Shown: in pieces, positions 24,041 through 33,239 of the stretch | How positions within the stretch are numbered: position 1 is the first letter of the stretch | How the letters are laid out: the number at the start of each line of letters is the position of its first letter | Assembly: GCA_004555955.1 (NCBI GenBank) | Contig: SFJG01000012.1 | Span: 1 to 36,879, forward strand | DNA length: 36,879 nucleotides | Direction: 5' to 3' | Source of the DNA: Bacteroidales bacterium | GTDB taxonomy: Bacteria > Bacteroidota > Bacteroidia > Bacteroidales > Muribaculaceae | Notes under the pieces: generated by a model | What the model saw: only the letters and a program-made list of their open reading frames with translations | Told to the model about the DNA's origin: nothing | Database searches by the model: none | Translations under genes and position numbers: made by a program

Positions 24041-26860
24041 ATGTACGTTAAAAGGGTAATATTATATATTATAATGGTGATGCTTGCCGGGGTTGTGGCG
24101 GCGCAAGACGAGAAGGTCGATGCGCTGTTGCAGCGCTATGATGCCGCCAACGAATCGTCGCGACGCATCATCGCCAAAGAGTTTTTCGAGGAACTTCGTG
24201 CCTTGGAATTTGTCGATAAGATGCCAAAGATTGACTTCAATAGTCATTCTTTGGACACCCTCAATATGTTGGTAAACTACTGGGGCGGGGAATGGCTATA
24301 CGAGCGTCAAGAATATGACGAAGCCATCCGGCGCGCCGAATTTGCCTTACCGATGTGCAACACCGACGAGGTGCGCTCCGATTGTCAGAGCCTGCTGAGT
24401 ATTCTTTATTTTCGCAAGTCGAACTACGAATTGTCGCTCAAATATGCGCAGCAAAGCCTCGAGACCGACAAGCGAATGGGCGATAAAACGCGTATCAGCA
24501 CGGCGCTTAACACCATCGCCGGAATCTATTTGGCTGCGAAACAACCTCGTGAGGGAGAGCGTTTTATCCTTGAGGCAATCAGCAATAGTACGGCGGCGGG
24601 CGACTCGTCGCGAATGGTAATCCAGTGCGGAATGGCGTCGGAAATCTATCACAGCATGGGCAACGACGTCAAGGCTCTCGATTATGCCCGTCGAGCATTC
24701 GAAATCGACTCGTTGATGGGTCATACCAATAAGTTGGGCATTCGGCTTTCGCAGATGGCAACGGCACAAATCGCAATGGAAAATTATTCCGCTGCCGAAT
24801 CATCGCTGCGGCGAGCAATACCCATCTTGAAAGCCTCGCCGCAAGTCACGTCGCTCGGCATCTCCTACAACCAGATGGGGCACGTCCTCAACATCACCGG
24901 TCGACATCAACAAGCGGCAAACTACTACGGCGACGCCCTGAAAATCTTTCAAGAGAAAAAGGACATCTACAACGAAAGTAAGTCGCGCTACGGTCTCTAC
25001 GAGTCGCTACGCAACTCGAATCCGTCTGAAGCACTCGTGCATTTGCAAAAATATACCGAGTTGAAAGACTCACTCTATCAACGCGACTTGGAGCGGTCGT
25101 TGAGCCAATACAGCGCAAAATATCAGAACGAGGAACTGCAAATGCAGAACGACCGCGAGAAGGAGAAGAGCCGGATGATACTCCTCATCGGATTGCTGCT
25201 TGTGGCGATGCTGTTGCTGCTCATCGCGGTGATGCTCTATATCTACTCGTTGCGCAAGAAGCGAAACCAACTTCAAAAAGAGTTGCTCGACACCAAAGAG
25301 CGTTTCTACACCAACTTTACGCACGAATTCCGCACGCCGCTGACCATCATACATTCGGCGGCGCAAGACATACTCCGCAAGGCTAAGCCCGACTGCGACG
25401 TCGCCGACGATGCGGTGACAATCATCCGCCATCAGACGGGGCTTTTGAGTCTGATAAATCAAATTTTGTCGATAACCAAACTCACCTCCGGGGCAACGAT
25501 AATCAGTCAGGAATGGAAGCACGGCGACATCGTGGGCTACATCACAATGATTTGCCAAAGCATGCAGACCTATGCCGCCGACCGCCGACTAACCATCGAG
25601 ATGTCGAACAAAGACGCGGAAGTCGATATGGACTTCATCCCCGAATACATATTGCGCATCGTGCAGAATCTGCTGTCGAACGCCATCAAATTTTCGCCGG
25701 AGGATTCTACGATTATCGTGTTTACGAAGCGCGTTGAGGGGCGTCTGCAGCTCTACGTCAGCGACCAAGGTAGCGGCATGAATGCCGACCAAAAGGCAAA
25801 CATCTTCAAGCCGTTCTATCAAGCGCCGTCGGATTCGATGCACATCGGTACAGGCATAGGGTTGTCGTTGGTGAAACTCAGTGTGGAAGCCCTCGGCGGC
25901 AGCATCGACCTGCACAGCGCGCCCGGGCACGGCACAACGTTTATCATCGATTTGCCCATCCGAGCAGAACATACCGACAAGCCGTTCAACGGCAATTTCA
26001 GTATCGATAGTGCTCTGTTGTATGAAGACCCCAACGACAATCTTCCCGACGATGAGGTGTCGGAAGCCGACGAAGTGCGCATTCTCATCGTTGAGGATAC
26101 ACACGACGTGGCGAAATACATCCGCAAGCAGTTGCCCGAAGGCTTTAGTTACTACTTTGCCGACAATGGCGAGGACGGCTTGAAGAAAGCCGAAGAACTG
26201 GTGCCCGACTTGATAATCACCGACATAATGATGCCGGGAATCAACGGCTACGAACTTTGTCGACGGGTTCGCGGTTCGGAGTTGCTCAACCACATACCTG
26301 TCGTAATGGTAACTGCGAAGGTGACTCACGACGACCGTATCAGAGGCCTTGAGGTCGGGGCTGACGCATATTTGGAAAAGCCGTTCCACGGCGACGAACT
26401 TGCGCTGCGCGTGATGAAGCTCTTGGAGCAGCGAGAAATGTTGCGTCGCAAGTGGTCGGTAGCAGTTGATGAGGGCAAGAGTCCGGAGTTAGACTGCCTG
26501 TCGGAAACCGATGCCCCGTTCTTGACCAAGTTGACCGACTGTGTCAACGGACTTATGCAAGGCGGCAAAGTCGATTTCAAGGAGTTGTCGTATGCTATGT
26601 GCTTGAGTCGAGCGCAGTTGAATCGCAAGGTGAAAGCGATTACCGGACTGACTACCACCGAGTTTGTGCTCAACATTCGCATTAGTGTAGCCAAGCAGTT
26701 GCTTGACACGACCAAAATGCCGATCTATGAAGTCTCGATGGCTTGCGGCATCGACAACGTGACCTATTTCAACACCATCTTCAAGAAATCGGTGGGCATG
26801 ACGCCTCTGCAATATCGCGACCGCAACAAGTCAGCGGAGGCGAAGATGGCTGAAAGTTAA
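24041..26860 (+). CDS. Hybrid two-component regulator: TPR sensor, histidine kinase, receiver, AraC HTH
   Basis: 939 residues carrying a complete signalling chain. The N-terminus is a signal peptide (MYVKRVILYIIMVMLAGVVAAQ). Residues about 90-370 form a periplasmic region of tetratricopeptide-like repeats (YELSLKYAQQSLETDKRMGD, QAANYYGDALKIFQEKKD). A single membrane helix lies near 378-402. The HisKA domain has FTHEFRTPLT with phospho-His428. HATPase motifs follow (NLLSNAIKFSPED, DQGSGM, GTGIGLSLVK). The receiver domain has its acceptor at Asp728 in LIITDIMMPG. A C-terminal AraC-type HTH ends ...KKSVGMTPLQYRDR. Bacteroidetes hybrid systems usually regulate nearby glycan-use genes, but no susC/susD is present here. 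It is divergent from the three-gene secreted-protein operon, its likely target. Confidence 0.9.
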   Translation: MYVKRVILYIIMVMLAGVVAAQDEKVDALLQRYDAANESSRRIIAKEFFEELRALEFVDKMPKIDFNSHSLDTLNMLVNYWGGEWLYERQEYDEAIRRAEFALPMCNTDEVRSDCQSLLSILYFRKSNYELSLKYAQQSLETDKRMGDKTRISTALNTIAGIYLAAKQPREGERFILEAISNSTAAGDSSRMVIQCGMASEIYHSMGNDVKALDYARRAFEIDSLMGHTNKLGIRLSQMATAQIAMENYSAAESSLRRAIPILKASPQVTSLGISYNQMGHVLNITGRHQQAANYYGDALKIFQEKKDIYNESKSRYGLYESLRNSNPSEALVHLQKYTELKDSLYQRDLERSLSQYSAKYQNEELQMQNDREKEKSRMILLIGLLLVAMLLLLIAVMLYIYSLRKKRNQLQKELLDTKERFYTNFTHEFRTPLTIIHSAAQDILRKAKPDCDVADDAVTIIRHQTGLLSLINQILSITKLTSGATIISQEWKHGDIVGYITMICQSMQTYAADRRLTIEMSNKDAEVDMDFIPEYILRIVQNLLSNAIKFSPEDSTIIVFTKRVEGRLQLYVSDQGSGMNADQKANIFKPFYQAPSDSMHIGTGIGLSLVKLSVEALGGSIDLHSAPGHGTTFIIDLPIRAEHTDKPFNGNFSIDSALLYEDPNDNLPDDEVSEADEVRILIVEDTHDVAKYIRKQLPEGFSYYFADNGEDGLKKAEELVPDLIITDIMMPGINGYELCRRVRGSELLNHIPVVMVTAKVTHDDRIRGLEVGADAYLEKPFHGDELALRVMKLLEQREMLRRKWSVAVDEGKSPELDCLSETDAPFLTKLTDCVNGLMQGGKVDFKELSYAMCLSRAQLNRKVKAITGLTTTEFVLNIRISVAKQLLDTTKMPIYEVSMACGIDNVTYFNTIFKKSVGMTPLQYRDRNKSAEAKMAES

Positions 26861-26900
26861 TGTATGCTAATTTTGTAGTGTTGCTATTAAGGAACGCGCT

Positions 26901-27611
26901 CTAAACGCTTTCGGCGAAGGCAAGCGAAAGCACTTTGACCGACTTTGCGCCGTGTGCTGCAGCGAGGTCGGCGCACTCGCTGATTGTTGCGCCGGTGGTG
27001 ATTACGTCGTCGACAATCAAGACAGTTTTGTCGGTAAGGTCGGTGCTGCAGTCGAACACGTCTTTTACGTTTTGGCGACGTTCGACGACCGACTTCGACG
27101 TCTGTGTGCGGTGCGGCTTTGCGGCGTAGATTGCTTCGACGACGGGAATCGACGTAGCCTCCGAAATCCCGCGTGCTATCCATACGCTTTGGTTGTAGCC
27201 TCGCCGGCGCAGTTTGGAGGCGTGCAGCGGCACCGGTATGACCATATCGATGTCGGCAAACCAGTTGTCGTCGGTGTGTTCGCGAGCGAAACGCTCCGCC
27301 AGATGCATCCCGATTTGCGGGCTGTTGTGATATTTTATGTCTTTTATAATGTTTGCGTAGAGGCTTTGTCGGTTGTATTGGAATAGCGAAATTGCCGCAT
27401 CGACGGCTTTCGTGCCGAGGAAGAGTATGTCGAGATGCGTCATGCGTCCGTCGATAACCGTAGGGCGCGGCATATCGAGGAAGCATGCTTCGCAGATGCA
27501 TTTTTCCGAATCGTTGAGGCTCCGTCCGCACACCGGGCAGCAGTGCGGAAACAGCAGATTGTCGACGGCGTCGACGAGTCGCTTCAGCCTATTCGTCAAC
27601 ATCGAAATCAT
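26901..27611 (-). CDS. comF: ComF family phosphoribosyltransferase-like protein
   Basis: 236 residues. An N-terminal zinc-finger-like cluster (LFPHCCPVCGRSL...CICEACFLDMP) is followed by a PRTase fold with VLIVDDVITTGATISECADL, the PRPP-binding loop. In competent bacteria ComFC helps DNA uptake; the role in Bacteroidetes is unclear. It overlaps the recX 3' end by about 20 bases, so it is the third gene of a prmC-recX-comF transcript. The ATG at 27611 or 27602 could start it; the choice does not affect the domain. Confidence 0.88.
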   Translation of the reverse strand: MISMLTNRLKRLVDAVDNLLFPHCCPVCGRSLNDSEKCICEACFLDMPRPTVIDGRMTHLDILFLGTKAVDAAISLFQYNRQSLYANIIKDIKYHNSPQIGMHLAERFAREHTDDNWFADIDMVIPVPLHASKLRRRGYNQSVWIARGISEATSIPVVEAIYAAKPHRTQTSKSVVERRQNVKDVFDCSTDLTDKTVLIVDDVITTGATISECADLAAAHGAKSVKVLSLAFAESV

Positions 27612-28095
27612 CGCCTCCGGAAACTAATCGGTTGATAATAGGCAGCGCCAATTCGCTTTCGTAACCGCGCGAAGCGGCGAAACGGTAGAGTGCTGTTTTG
27701 CGCTTGTAGGGGTCGGTTTCGGTGGTAAGTTTCGCCTTCTGTCGGAGTAGGGTGTCGAGATTATGGCGATAGAGTTCGGAGTCGACGTCGTCGAGAGCGG
27801 CGGCAATTGTTTCGCTGTCGATGCCGTGGAGGCGAAGCGCTTGGCGAATCTTGATGCGTCCCCAAAGGTCGAAAGCCACCTTGTCGTTGACGAAAGCGTG
27901 AGCGAAGCGCGCGTCGTCGATAAATGCATTGTCGTAGAGAAAGTCGATAACGCGGTCGGCATCTTGGCGCGGCAGCCGCCAACGAGCCATCTTTTTTCGG
28001 AGTTCGCCGGCAGAGTGCTCGGCGCGGGCGCAAGCGGCGGCACAGCGTTCGAGCGCGGTTTCGTAGGTTATCGGTTTTGCGGGTTTCTTCATCAT
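27589..28095 (-). CDS. recX: RecX family regulator of RecA
   Basis: 168 residues, helical. It has the repeated three-helix pattern of RecX: RAEHSAGELRKKMARWRL, then VIDFLYDNAFIDDARFAHAFVNDK, then GRIKIRQALRLHGIDSETIAAAL. Family members bind RecA filaments and modulate recombination. The start overlaps the prmC stop by four bases (ATGA) and the 3' end overlaps comF, showing tight translational coupling. No signal peptide. Confidence 0.88.
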   Translation of the reverse strand: MMKKPAKPITYETALERCAAACARAEHSAGELRKKMARWRLPRQDADRVIDFLYDNAFIDDARFAHAFVNDKVAFDLWGRIKIRQALRLHGIDSETIAAALDDVDSELYRHNLDTLLRQKAKLTTETDPYKRKTALYRFAASRGYESELALPIINRLVSGGDDFDVDE

Positions 28096-28967
28096 AGTCG
28101 GTCGTTTTTCGTGGCGCTTGCGAAACGATAAAGCCCTTGCATGTCGCGACGAATGTCAATGTCGACAAAGCCGTGTTCGTCGAGTAGGGCACGCATTTCG
28201 TCAGGGTATCGGCTGTTGATTTCGAAGTAAATTCGACCGCCGTCGGCAAGAGCAAGGCGAGCGTATTGTGCGATTGCTCGATAGAATCGCAGCGGGTCGC
28301 TGTCGGGTACGAAGAGTGCGGAATGAGGCTCGAAGTGGACCACGTTGGCAGCCATCGACGGTAGTTCGCTGTCGGCTATGTAGGGCGGGTTGCTGACGAT
28401 GATGTCGTAAGTGTTGAGGTCGGGTTTTGCCGATAGGATGTCGTCGCGGCGGAAGTTGACGCGAGCGCGGAGGAGCGAGGCATTTCGGCGAGCCACGGCG
28501 AGCGCGGGGTCGGAGATGTCGATGGCGTCGACGGAGGCAAATTTCAGTCCGAGTGCCAGCGAAACGGCGATGCAGCCGCTACCTGTGCCAACGTCGAGCA
28601 CGCGCAAGTCGCTGCGGCGGTTTTCATCGATAATCAAGTCGACGAGTTCTTCCGTTTCCGGACGAGGAATCAGCGTCGAAGAATCGACTGAAAATTCGTG
28701 GCCGTGAAACCACGCTTTGCCGAAAATATATTGAATCGGTCGGTTTTCGCAGAGTTGGTCGACTACTTTTGCCGTTTTTGTTACGATAAAATCAGGTAAT
28801 TCCGTATCTTTGTGGAGCAAAATGTCGACGGTTTCGTAGCCGAGCAGTTGGCGGAAAATTATTTTGATAAAACCTTCCACTTCGCCCGGCGGGTATTGGT
28901 TGCGCAGACGTGTTCGCACAACGGCAATCATCTGACCTAATGTAATCGGCTTGTTCATATTTGGCAA
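28092..28967 (-). CDS. prmC: Peptide chain release factor methyltransferase PrmC
   Basis: 291 residues. An N-terminal helical domain is followed by a Rossmann methyltransferase fold with LDVGTGSGCIAVSLAL (SAM-binding) and the catalytic IVSNPPYIA motif near residue 192. It methylates the Gln of the GGQ motif in release factors RF1 and RF2. IPRPETEELVDL is a typical PrmC element. The ATG at 28967 (MPNMNKP) or 28958 may be the start. The first gene of prmC-recX-comF, it is divergent from ribD across a 106-base gap. Confidence 0.95.
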   Translation of the reverse strand: MPNMNKPITLGQMIAVVRTRLRNQYPPGEVEGFIKIIFRQLLGYETVDILLHKDTELPDFIVTKTAKVVDQLCENRPIQYIFGKAWFHGHEFSVDSSTLIPRPETEELVDLIIDENRRSDLRVLDVGTGSGCIAVSLALGLKFASVDAIDISDPALAVARRNASLLRARVNFRRDDILSAKPDLNTYDIIVSNPPYIADSELPSMAANVVHFEPHSALFVPDSDPLRFYRAIAQYARLALADGGRIYFEINSRYPDEMRALLDEHGFVDIDIRRDMQGLYRFASATKNDRL

Positions 28968-29001
28968 ATTATTTATAATTCGCGAGTCGGCTTAAAGCGA
29001 A

Positions 29002-29020
29002 CGTCGGAAGCAGTCCGACG
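29002..29020. other. Inverted repeat in the prmC-ribD divergent gap
   Basis: CGTCGGA (29002-29008) and TCCGACG (29014-29020) form a perfect 7-bp inverted repeat around AGCAG. It could be an operator or an mRNA hairpin in the prmC leader. Confidence 0.4.
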
Positions 29021-29048
29021 AGCAATGCATAAGCAATAAGACTGACCG

Positions 29049-29056
29049 CAAAAATA
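29049..29056 (-). promoter_or_regulatory. Possible -7 box for prmC
   Basis: On the minus strand TATTTTTG matches TAnnTTTG, about 80 bases before the prmC start. No -33 TTG at the right distance. Confidence 0.35.
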
Positions 29057-29073
29057 ATAATTTTTCTTGGTTT

Positions 29074-30066
29074 ATGAAGTTGAATGACGACGAAAAATAT
29101 ATGGAGCGAGCGTTGCAGTTGGCATCGCTGGGACGGGGACGCGTGTCGCCCAATCCGATGGTAGGTGCAGTTGTCGTGGCACGCGGACGCATTATCGGGG
29201 AGGGCTATCATCGCCGTTTCGGCGAGGCGCATGCCGAAGTCAATGCCATCGGTTCGGTGTCGGCAGCCGATGAGCCGTTACTTGCAGAAAGTACCATCTA
29301 CGTTACGCTCGAGCCGTGTGCCCATTACGGAAAGACGCCGCCGTGTGCGAAGTTGATAATCGACAAGCACATACCGCGAGTTGTGGTGGGTTCGGCAGAC
29401 CCGTTTCGGGAGGTGTCGGGGCGCGGCATAGCCATGCTGAGAGCGGCAGGCGTTGAGGTGCGCGAAAACGTGCTTCGCGAGCGTTGCGACAGGCTGAACG
29501 AGCGATTTCTGACAGCCCATACACATGGACGGCCGTACATTTTGCTGAAGTGGGCGGAAAGCCTCGACGGCTACCTCGACCGCCGTCGCGGTGCGTCGGA
29601 GCCGGCGGCACGTCTGTCGACGCCGACAACGTCGACGCTCGTCCACCGACTGCGTAGCGAGTATGACGCCATCCTCGTTGGGGCGACGACGGCGCGACTC
29701 GACAATCCGTCGCTGACCGTTCGTTGCTGGACCGGGCGCAATCCCTTGCGTGTCGTGCTTAGCCGCAACGGCTATACACCGAGCGGCAACCTTGCCGACG
29801 ATGCGGCGCAAACGATAGTCTATCAATCAATGCCGCTCGCCGAGGTGTGTAGCGACCTGTATCGTCGCGGCGTGACGTCGCTGATGGTCGAAGGCGGTGC
29901 CGAAACCATCAACGCATTCGTCGAAGCCCGACTCTGGGACGAGGCGAGGGTAGAGCGCTCACCGATGTTGCTCCACGACGGAGTTGCAGCCCCGGCGTTG
30001 CCCGAAGGCGAGTTGTCGTGCTGTTTTGTCGATACAAATCGTATAATTCAAGTTAAAAAGAAATAA
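29074..30066 (+). CDS. ribD: Bifunctional riboflavin biosynthesis deaminase/reductase RibD
   Basis: 330 residues. The N-terminal deaminase domain has the zinc site in AHAEVNAI (His53, Glu55) and LEPCAHYGKTPPC (Cys82, Cys91). The C-terminal reductase domain starts near GRPYILLKWAESLDGY and contains ILVGATTARLDNPSLTVR and VEGGAETINAF. It carries out the second and third steps of riboflavin synthesis (deamination and side-chain reduction). No FMN-riboswitch-like leader is apparent in the 106 bases upstream. Divergent from prmC. Confidence 0.95.
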   Translation: MKLNDDEKYMERALQLASLGRGRVSPNPMVGAVVVARGRIIGEGYHRRFGEAHAEVNAIGSVSAADEPLLAESTIYVTLEPCAHYGKTPPCAKLIIDKHIPRVVVGSADPFREVSGRGIAMLRAAGVEVRENVLRERCDRLNERFLTAHTHGRPYILLKWAESLDGYLDRRRGASEPAARLSTPTTSTLVHRLRSEYDAILVGATTARLDNPSLTVRCWTGRNPLRVVLSRNGYTPSGNLADDAAQTIVYQSMPLAEVCSDLYRRGVTSLMVEGGAETINAFVEARLWDEARVERSPMLLHDGVAAPALPEGELSCCFVDTNRIIQVKKK

Positions 30067-30206
30067 AAACAAAAATAATTGTTATATTGGTCTGTTCTTT
30101 GAGAAAAATATTATAACTAAAGTATTAATTTTACAGCCGGATTTGAATTTTGCGGCGGTTTTAGTTGTTTTAAGACAATTATTTTTAACCTTTGGCAAAA
30201 TAATCT

Positions 30207-30214
30207 TACCTTTG
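30207..30214 (+). promoter_or_regulatory. -7 box of the DUF6242 gene
   Basis: TACCTTTG, 26 bases before the ATG at 30241. A TTTG at 30191 is too close to be the -33 box. The rest of the 174-base gap after ribD is AT-rich with no gene seen. Confidence 0.5.
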
Positions 30215-30240
30215 CAACTTAAAAAGAATAGAGAAAACGA

Positions 30241-31764
30241 ATGAGAAAATTATTTCCAATATATGCAATCTTGACAGTTATTGCCGTTTTGGCAGGTGTT
30301 TCGTGTAATTCGTCGGACGATAGCGACAAAGAGCCGTTTGTAATACCGACATCGACACTCGTCAAAGAATTCGTGTTGCAAGAAAACGACTCCGTTCTTG
30401 TCGATTTGGATTCCGTATTTTTCACCGTCGACACGCGCGAAAAAATTATATACAATGCCGATTCACTACCGAAAGGAACAAAGATAAATCGCTTGGTGGC
30501 AACCATTACGGTTACCGACTATGCGACGAAAAACATTATGATATCGGGAGCAGAAACGATGGCCGACACCACGTTTGTACATACCAACGCCGAAACCGAC
30601 ACAATCGACTTCACCGGCAACGTTCGCTTGGAAGTTGTTGCAGCCGACGGTGAATCGAAGGCAACCTACGTAGTAAAGGTTAACGTACATAAGATGGACC
30701 CCGATTCGCTCTATTGGAACGCGTTGGCACGTCGCCAATTGCCGGGACGTTCTAACGACATTCAAGAGCAAAAAACCGCTCAAATGGGCGGCAAAACATT
30801 CTGCTTGCTCAGCGAACTCGGCGGTTATACCTTGTCGTCGACCGAAAATATCGGCGGCGACGCGTGGGAAAAGCGCGTGGTGACATTCGCATTCGAGCCG
30901 ATTGTAGAAACCTTTGCCGCAACCGATAGAGCGCTTGCCGTCGTTGGCGAGGCGTCGGGCAAACGAACAATCTATTATTCGACCGACGAGGGTGCAACGT
31001 GGACCGATTCGGGCGTAGAGGCAACGCAAATCATCGGCGGCTACATCGACCGCGTGGCCTATCTGACAGTCGAATCCGGCACATACTATACGGCAACGCT
31101 CGTACCCGGCAGCGAACCGACAAACATTAACGAGGTGGAATCGGATTTCCCCGTTCGCGGATTCTCGCAAGCCGTGACGCTTACTAACGATTGGAGTTAC
31201 GAGCCGGAGATACTGATAGCCGGCGGCCGCGACGCCAAGGGCAAACTGACAGGAAGCGTTTGGGGCTTCGACGGAAAGAATTGGGGCAAAGTCAGCAGAG
31301 GCGAGTTTCCGCCGGTCTACGGCACAACGCTGTTCCGCTACTTCTATAATATGGGCGAATTCTACAACAAGGAGCAATATCCGGTGTGGTTCGCAATGGG
31401 CGGACTCGACAACGAAGAAAAGCCGTCAAAAACCGTCTACATCTCGTACGACAACGGCGTGACGTGGAAAAAAGGCGACGACCTCGTGCAGTTGCCGTTC
31501 TACTTCCCCGACTTCTACGGGGCACAGGCGTTTGTCGAAGCGACAACGATGACGCGCAGCGCCGGAGCGTGGACCTCTATGGAGTCGCGCAAGTTGCCGC
31601 GCTGGTGGCAAATCGCCGCACCCGCGACGCGCGCATCCGAGCCGATAACATCGTGGGATTGCCCGTATATTTATGTTTTTGGCGGAAAAACCGTCAACGG
31701 CGGTACGCACAACAGCATCTGGCGCGGCGTGCTCAACCGTCTATCGTTTAAGCCGATTATCTAA
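30241..31764 (+). CDS. DUF6242-type lipoprotein
   Basis: 507 residues with a lipoprotein signal (MRKLFPIYAILTVIAVLAGVSC, lipidated Cys22). Residues about 35-155 form a beta domain (EFVLQENDSVLVDLDSVFFTVD, then VRLEVVAADGESKATYVVKV). The rest looks like a beta-propeller with recurring TIYYSTDEGATWTDSG, TVYISYDNGVTWKKGDD and YIYVFGGKTVNGGTHNSIW strands, as in DUF6242 proteins of Bacteroidetes. The function is unknown. The gene sits just ahead of the DUF6089-uppS-bamA block, 5 bases before the DUF6089 gene, so it may be in the same operon. Confidence 0.8.
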   Translation: MRKLFPIYAILTVIAVLAGVSCNSSDDSDKEPFVIPTSTLVKEFVLQENDSVLVDLDSVFFTVDTREKIIYNADSLPKGTKINRLVATITVTDYATKNIMISGAETMADTTFVHTNAETDTIDFTGNVRLEVVAADGESKATYVVKVNVHKMDPDSLYWNALARRQLPGRSNDIQEQKTAQMGGKTFCLLSELGGYTLSSTENIGGDAWEKRVVTFAFEPIVETFAATDRALAVVGEASGKRTIYYSTDEGATWTDSGVEATQIIGGYIDRVAYLTVESGTYYTATLVPGSEPTNINEVESDFPVRGFSQAVTLTNDWSYEPEILIAGGRDAKGKLTGSVWGFDGKNWGKVSRGEFPPVYGTTLFRYFYNMGEFYNKEQYPVWFAMGGLDNEEKPSKTVYISYDNGVTWKKGDDLVQLPFYFPDFYGAQAFVEATTMTRSAGAWTSMESRKLPRWWQIAAPATRASEPITSWDCPYIYVFGGKTVNGGTHNSIWRGVLNRLSFKPII

Positions 31765-31769
31765 AGTCG

Positions 31770-32450
31770 ATGAATCACCTACTGCGACATATCCGCACGT
31801 TGATGTTCGTTGTGACTCTGGCTGCAACGACATTCGGCGTCTATAGCCAAGACTATAAGTTGGAGGCGGGCGTAGGAGCGGGTATTAGCGGCTATCTCGG
31901 CGACATCAACCAAAGCAACGTTCTTCGCCGTCCCGGCTATGCTGCCGAGGTGTCGATAAAGTATCTCATCAACAAGCGTTTTGCCGCCAAGGCAGCCATC
32001 TCGACAGCCAAAATCAGCGGCAACTCGGAGGATTTCGATATGGTGTTCCCCGACGGGGCAACCTACAAGTTCGGGCATCCATACTACGACGTGTCGGCGG
32101 CTTTCGAGTTCAACTTTTTCAACTTCGGCATCGGGTCGCCTTATCAGAAACTGAAACGAATCACTCCCTACATAACCCTCGGCATCGGGGCGGCGTACGC
32201 ACCCGAAGCGAAGGCATTTTCGCCGATGATACCCATCGGTGTGGGAGCCAAATATAAACTAAAGAGCAGGATAAACCTCGGCGTGGAAATGCGCGCAAAG
32301 ATGATGCTGGGCGACAAAATCGACGGTCTGACCGACCTGCGTGGCATGAACAGTTCGTTTATGAAAAACACGGACTGGTGCCCGACGTTGATGTTCAGCA
32401 TTTCGTACGAATTCAAAGAGGTTTGCAAGACCTGTCACTACGTAGAATGA
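31770..32450 (+). CDS. DUF6089-type outer-membrane beta-barrel protein
   Basis: 226 residues with a signal peptide ending near VYSQ. The mature part has alternating beta strands (LEAGVGAGISGYLGDINQSN, YITLGIGAAYAPEAKAF, INLGVEMRAKMMLGDKIDGL) consistent with a small barrel. DUF6089 genes are a standard upstream partner of uppS and bamA in Bacteroidetes, as seen here. Their function is not established; a role in outer-membrane assembly is inferred from context. It is followed after 4 bases by uppS. Confidence 0.85.
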   Translation: MNHLLRHIRTLMFVVTLAATTFGVYSQDYKLEAGVGAGISGYLGDINQSNVLRRPGYAAEVSIKYLINKRFAAKAAISTAKISGNSEDFDMVFPDGATYKFGHPYYDVSAAFEFNFFNFGIGSPYQKLKRITPYITLGIGAAYAPEAKAFSPMIPIGVGAKYKLKSRINLGVEMRAKMMLGDKIDGLTDLRGMNSSFMKNTDWCPTLMFSISYEFKEVCKTCHYVE

Positions 32451-32454
32451 CGCA

Positions 32455-33216
32455 ATGGACGAACAATTACAAAATATCATCAGTCAGATAGACAGCAGTC
32501 GGTTGCCGCAGCATGTTGCCGTGATAATGGACGGAAACGGACGTTGGGCGAAGAGCCGCGGGCTCGACCGTTCGATGGGGCATGCCGAGGGCGTCAACGC
32601 CGTTCGGCGCATCACCGAGATTGCGTCGGATTTGGGCATCCGCTATCTGACGCTTTATACGTTCTCGACCGAAAACTGGAATCGTCCGCAAGCCGAAGTC
32701 GACTCGCTGATGCATCTGATAGCATACGCCATCGAGCAACAGACACCCGACTTGATAAAAAATAACGTTCGCCTGAACATCATCGGCGACCTCAGTCGCG
32801 TGCCCGAATTTGCGCTAAGCCGCTTGCGCAACTGCATGGAGCAGACGGCATCCGACACGGGTTTGACGATGTCGTTGGCAATCAGCTATTCGGCGCGCGC
32901 CGAGATAGTCGACGCCGTGCGTCGCTTGGCAGCCGATGTGGCCAAGGGTGAGGTCAATGCCGCCGACATCGATGCCGACACTTTTGCGTCGCGCCTTGCC
33001 ACGGCGGGTATGCCCGACCCGGATTTGCTGATTCGCACAGGTGGCGAATGCCGAATATCGAACTACTTGTTATGGCAGATTGCTTATGCCGAACTATACT
33101 TCTCTCCGGTGCTTTGGCCCGACTTCTCGAAAACAGATTTCTGCAACATCATCAAGCAGTATCAAACGCGCGAACGTCGTTTCGGTCTGACCGGCGAACA
33201 AATAAAAAACAAATAA
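32455..33216 (+). CDS. uppS: Undecaprenyl diphosphate synthase (isoprenyl transferase)
   Basis: 253 residues. The catalytic loop HVAVIMDGNGRWAK has the essential Asp26, and the later motifs TLYTFSTENWNRP and PDLLIRTGGECRISNYLLWQ are complete. It condenses isopentenyl diphosphate units to the C55 carrier used for peptidoglycan and surface glycans. Its stop overlaps the upstream-most start of the bamA frame by one base (TAATG). It lies between the DUF6089 and bamA genes in the usual Bacteroidetes order. Confidence 0.95.
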   Translation: MDEQLQNIISQIDSSRLPQHVAVIMDGNGRWAKSRGLDRSMGHAEGVNAVRRITEIASDLGIRYLTLYTFSTENWNRPQAEVDSLMHLIAYAIEQQTPDLIKNNVRLNIIGDLSRVPEFALSRLRNCMEQTASDTGLTMSLAISYSARAEIVDAVRRLAADVAKGEVNAADIDADTFASRLATAGMPDPDLLIRTGGECRISNYLLWQIAYAELYFSPVLWPDFSKTDFCNIIKQYQTRERRFGLTGEQIKNK

Positions 33217-33239
33217 TGAACATCTTTGGAAGAATAAAT

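Noticed and set aside
26887..26895. TTAAGGAAC downstream of the hybrid regulator as a third operator copy
   Set aside because: Only part of the 14-bp repeat matches, it is single, and it lies in a convergent gap with no promoter.
33048..33239. Longer bamA frame running back into uppS
   Set aside because: The upstream part overlaps the conserved uppS C-terminus, and the signal peptide begins at 33240.
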